Shown: piece after piece, positions 44,298 through 45,596 of the stretch
How the letters are laid out: every line of letters starts with the position of its first letter
How positions within the stretch are numbered: position 1 is the first letter of the stretch
Assembly: GCA_030535605.1 (NCBI GenBank)
Contig: JAUNRQ010000012.1
Coordinates: forward strand, 1 to 45,596
Length of the DNA stretch: 45,596 nt
Reading direction: 5' to 3'
Source of the DNA: Pseudoxanthomonas suwonensis
Lineage (GTDB): Bacteria > Pseudomonadota > Gammaproteobacteria > Xanthomonadales > Xanthomonadaceae
Program-made: the position numbers and the translations under genes
Notes under the pieces: model-generated
Told to the model about the DNA's origin: nothing
Databases searched by the model: none
Seen by the model: only the letters and a program-made list of their open reading frames with translations

Positions 44298-45596
44298 TCA
44301 ATTGCCGGCAGCCATCCGCTTGAGTTCTGCCAGCGCCGCATCGATCGGGCCCTGACCCGGCAACGCCTCGCCGTCGCTGCCGTCGGCATCGCTGGCATCG
44401 TCCGCTTCCAGGTGGCCGGGCAGGCTGGCCTCGCTGACGCGCGGCAGGCGGGTAGTGCTGTCAGCCTGCGCCTTCAACAGCACGTCCGGCTCGATCCCCC
44501 GCGCCTGGATGGAGGTGCCGCGCGGGGTGTAGTAGCGCGCCGTGGTCAACTTGACCGAGTCGCCGTTGTCCAGCGGCAGCACGGTCTGGACCGAGCCCTT
44601 GCCGAAGCTGCGACTGCCCACCACGCGGGCGCGTCCATTGTCGCGCAACGCGCCAGCCAGAACTTCCGACGCGCTGGCGGAACCGGCATCGACCAGCACC
44701 ACCACCGGCGCGCCGTCCAGCACGTCACCGGGCGTCGCGGTGAACCGGGCATCGCTGATCGGCAGGCGGCCACGCGTGGTGACGATGGTGCCGCTTTCCA
44801 GCAGGTCGTCGGCAATCTGCACCGCCGAAGTCAGCAGCCCGCCCGGGTTGCTTCGCAGGTCGATCACCAGCCCGCGCAGGCGCTGGCCCTGTCCGCTGTC
44901 GAGGCTTGACACTGCCTTGTTGAAGTCGGCGGCGGTATCGGCCTGGAACTGGCTCAGGCGGACGTAGCCGTAGCCGGGTTCCAGCATGCGGCTGCGCACG
45001 CTGGTGATGCGGATGACTTCGCGCACCATCTGCAATTCCAGCGGCGCGGGCGCCTGCTCCCGCAGCACGGTGACGCTGACCGTCGTGCCCGGTTCGCCGC
45101 GCAGCGGGTTGCGACTGTCGTCTCCGGCCAGCACCGGCTTGCCGTCGATGGCGGTGATCACGTCACCCGGGCGCAGCCCGGCGCGTTCGGCGGGCGTGCC
45201 GTCGAACGGCGCCACCACGCGCATGCCGCCTTCGGGCAGCGGCACGATTTCCAGACCGACACCGCCGTAGGCACCACTGGCGCCCTCGGCAAACGCCTCG
45301 GCATCGTCGCGCTCCATGTAGACGCTGTGCGGATCCAGATCCCACAGCAGGCCGCGGATTGCCGCTTGCATCAGTTCATGGTCGCTGACCGGCTCGACGT
45401 AGGCGGATCGCACCGCATTGAACACCGCGACATAGCGGCGGATTTCCTCCAGCGGCAGGCGGCTGAGGGTGGTTTCCAGCGACTCCGGGCTGGAGGGCTC
45501 GCCTGCAGGTTCGCCGTTGGTGCTGGTGTCCGGCTCGGCGCCAGGGGGTGTCGCTTCTGCAGGAGCAGGCGTTGGCGGCTCCGGCGCTTCGGGCGC
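44298..45596 (-). CDS. S41-family carboxy-terminal processing protease, N-terminus outside the window
   Basis: 433 codons are visible and the frame is open to the window edge. The conserved part starts around 45475 (LPLEEIRRYVAVFNAVRSAYVEP). It is preceded by a Pro/Ala/Glu-rich linker that runs off the edge, so the signal peptide and start are missing. A PDZ domain follows (YGGVGLEIVPLPEGG...PAERAGLRPGDVITAIDG), then the peptidase domain with nucleophile Ser in DAGSASASEVLAG and the catalytic Lys in SFGKGSVQTVLPL. This is the CtpA-type Ser-Lys dyad. Such proteases work in the periplasm on misfolded or maturing proteins. The C-terminal tail is acidic and Ala-rich. Confidence 0.92.
   Translation of the reverse strand, partial: APEAPEPPTPAPAEATPPGAEPDTSTNGEPAGEPSSPESLETTLSRLPLEEIRRYVAVFNAVRSAYVEPVSDHELMQAAIRGLLWDLDPHSVYMERDDAEAFAEGASGAYGGVGLEIVPLPEGGMRVVAPFDGTPAERAGLRPGDVITAIDGKPVLAGDDSRNPLRGEPGTTVSVTVLREQAPAPLELQMVREVIRITSVRSRMLEPGYGYVRLSQFQADTAADFNKAVSSLDSGQGQRLRGLVIDLRSNPGGLLTSAVQIADDLLESGTIVTTRGRLPISDARFTATPGDVLDGAPVVVLVDAGSASASEVLAGALRDNGRARVVGSRSFGKGSVQTVLPLDNGDSVKLTTARYYTPRGTSIQARGIEPDVLLKAQADSTTRLPRVSEASLPGHLEADDASDADGSDGEALPGQGPIDAALAELKRMAAGN

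Overview
The window reads as a stretch of chromosome from a high-GC gammaproteobacterium of the Xanthomonadaceae type (Xanthomonas, Lysobacter, Luteimonas or a relative). The evidence is protein content and gene order: a Lys/Ala-rich histone-like protein, a fused OlsF-like ornithine-lipid synthase, a RaxR/PhoP-like two-component pair, adjacent thiS-thiG-trmB, an S9 glutamyl-endopeptidase-like peptidase, and many short 5' leaders. Genus and species cannot be fixed from the sequence alone. No insertion sequence, phage, CRISPR array, integrase or rRNA operon is visible. Almost all of the window is ordinary, compact, vertically inherited-looking DNA.

Layout. 1-4.1 kb: the start of a histone H1-like gene, a gene-free 0.7 kb, the glycine-cleavage genes gcvT and gcvH, and the membrane pair qmcA-nfeD, all on the minus strand. 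4.2-8.5 kb: an aldo/keto-reductase homologue that has lost most of its catalytic residues, a small DUF6868 membrane protein, a GDT1/TMEM165-type cation exporter, and a nucleoside transporter with a ribokinase. 8.6-14 kb: yegP, dusB, two genes that share an uncharacterised repeat domain, and a coupled lipid operon (OlsF-like acyltransferase fusion plus LpxH-like phosphoesterase). 14-20.5 kb: metK, a Doc/AbrB toxin-antitoxin pair with a long perfect operator, an S9 peptidase, and ahcY preceded by a clear S-adenosylhomocysteine (SAH) riboswitch.

20.7-31.1 kb is the most coherent block: eight co-directional minus-strand genes in transcription order fdnG-fdnH-fdnI-fdhE-selA-selB-selC(tRNA-Sec)-selD. 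They encode a membrane-bound formate dehydrogenase, its maturation factor, and everything needed to make and insert the selenocysteine that fdnG itself uses. The in-frame UGA and its SECIS hairpin are visible inside fdnG. After this come DUF3228 and metF, which again belongs to one-carbon/methionine metabolism. 32.9-45.6 kb: two paralogous DUF4124 secreted proteins, ilvE, a two-component system, rimK, tRNA-Gly(UCC), thiS, thiG, trmB, an SLC13-type permease, a PerM/AI-2E family permease, and the body of an S41 carboxy-terminal protease that runs off the right edge.

How the parts connect. gcvTH, metK, ahcY, metF and the formate dehydrogenase all touch the one-carbon/methyl cycle. metK and ahcY share an identical 12-base promoter-region motif, and metF has a dyad in the same place, which suggests a common regulator on top of the ahcY riboswitch. 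At least four genes have a -10 box exactly six bases before the start codon, so leaderless mRNAs appear common here. No wholly unknown multi-gene system was found. The best candidates for new biology are the degenerate aldo/keto reductase, the W-D-x-x-L-E repeat-domain family at 10.2-11.4 kb, and the methyl-cycle motif.
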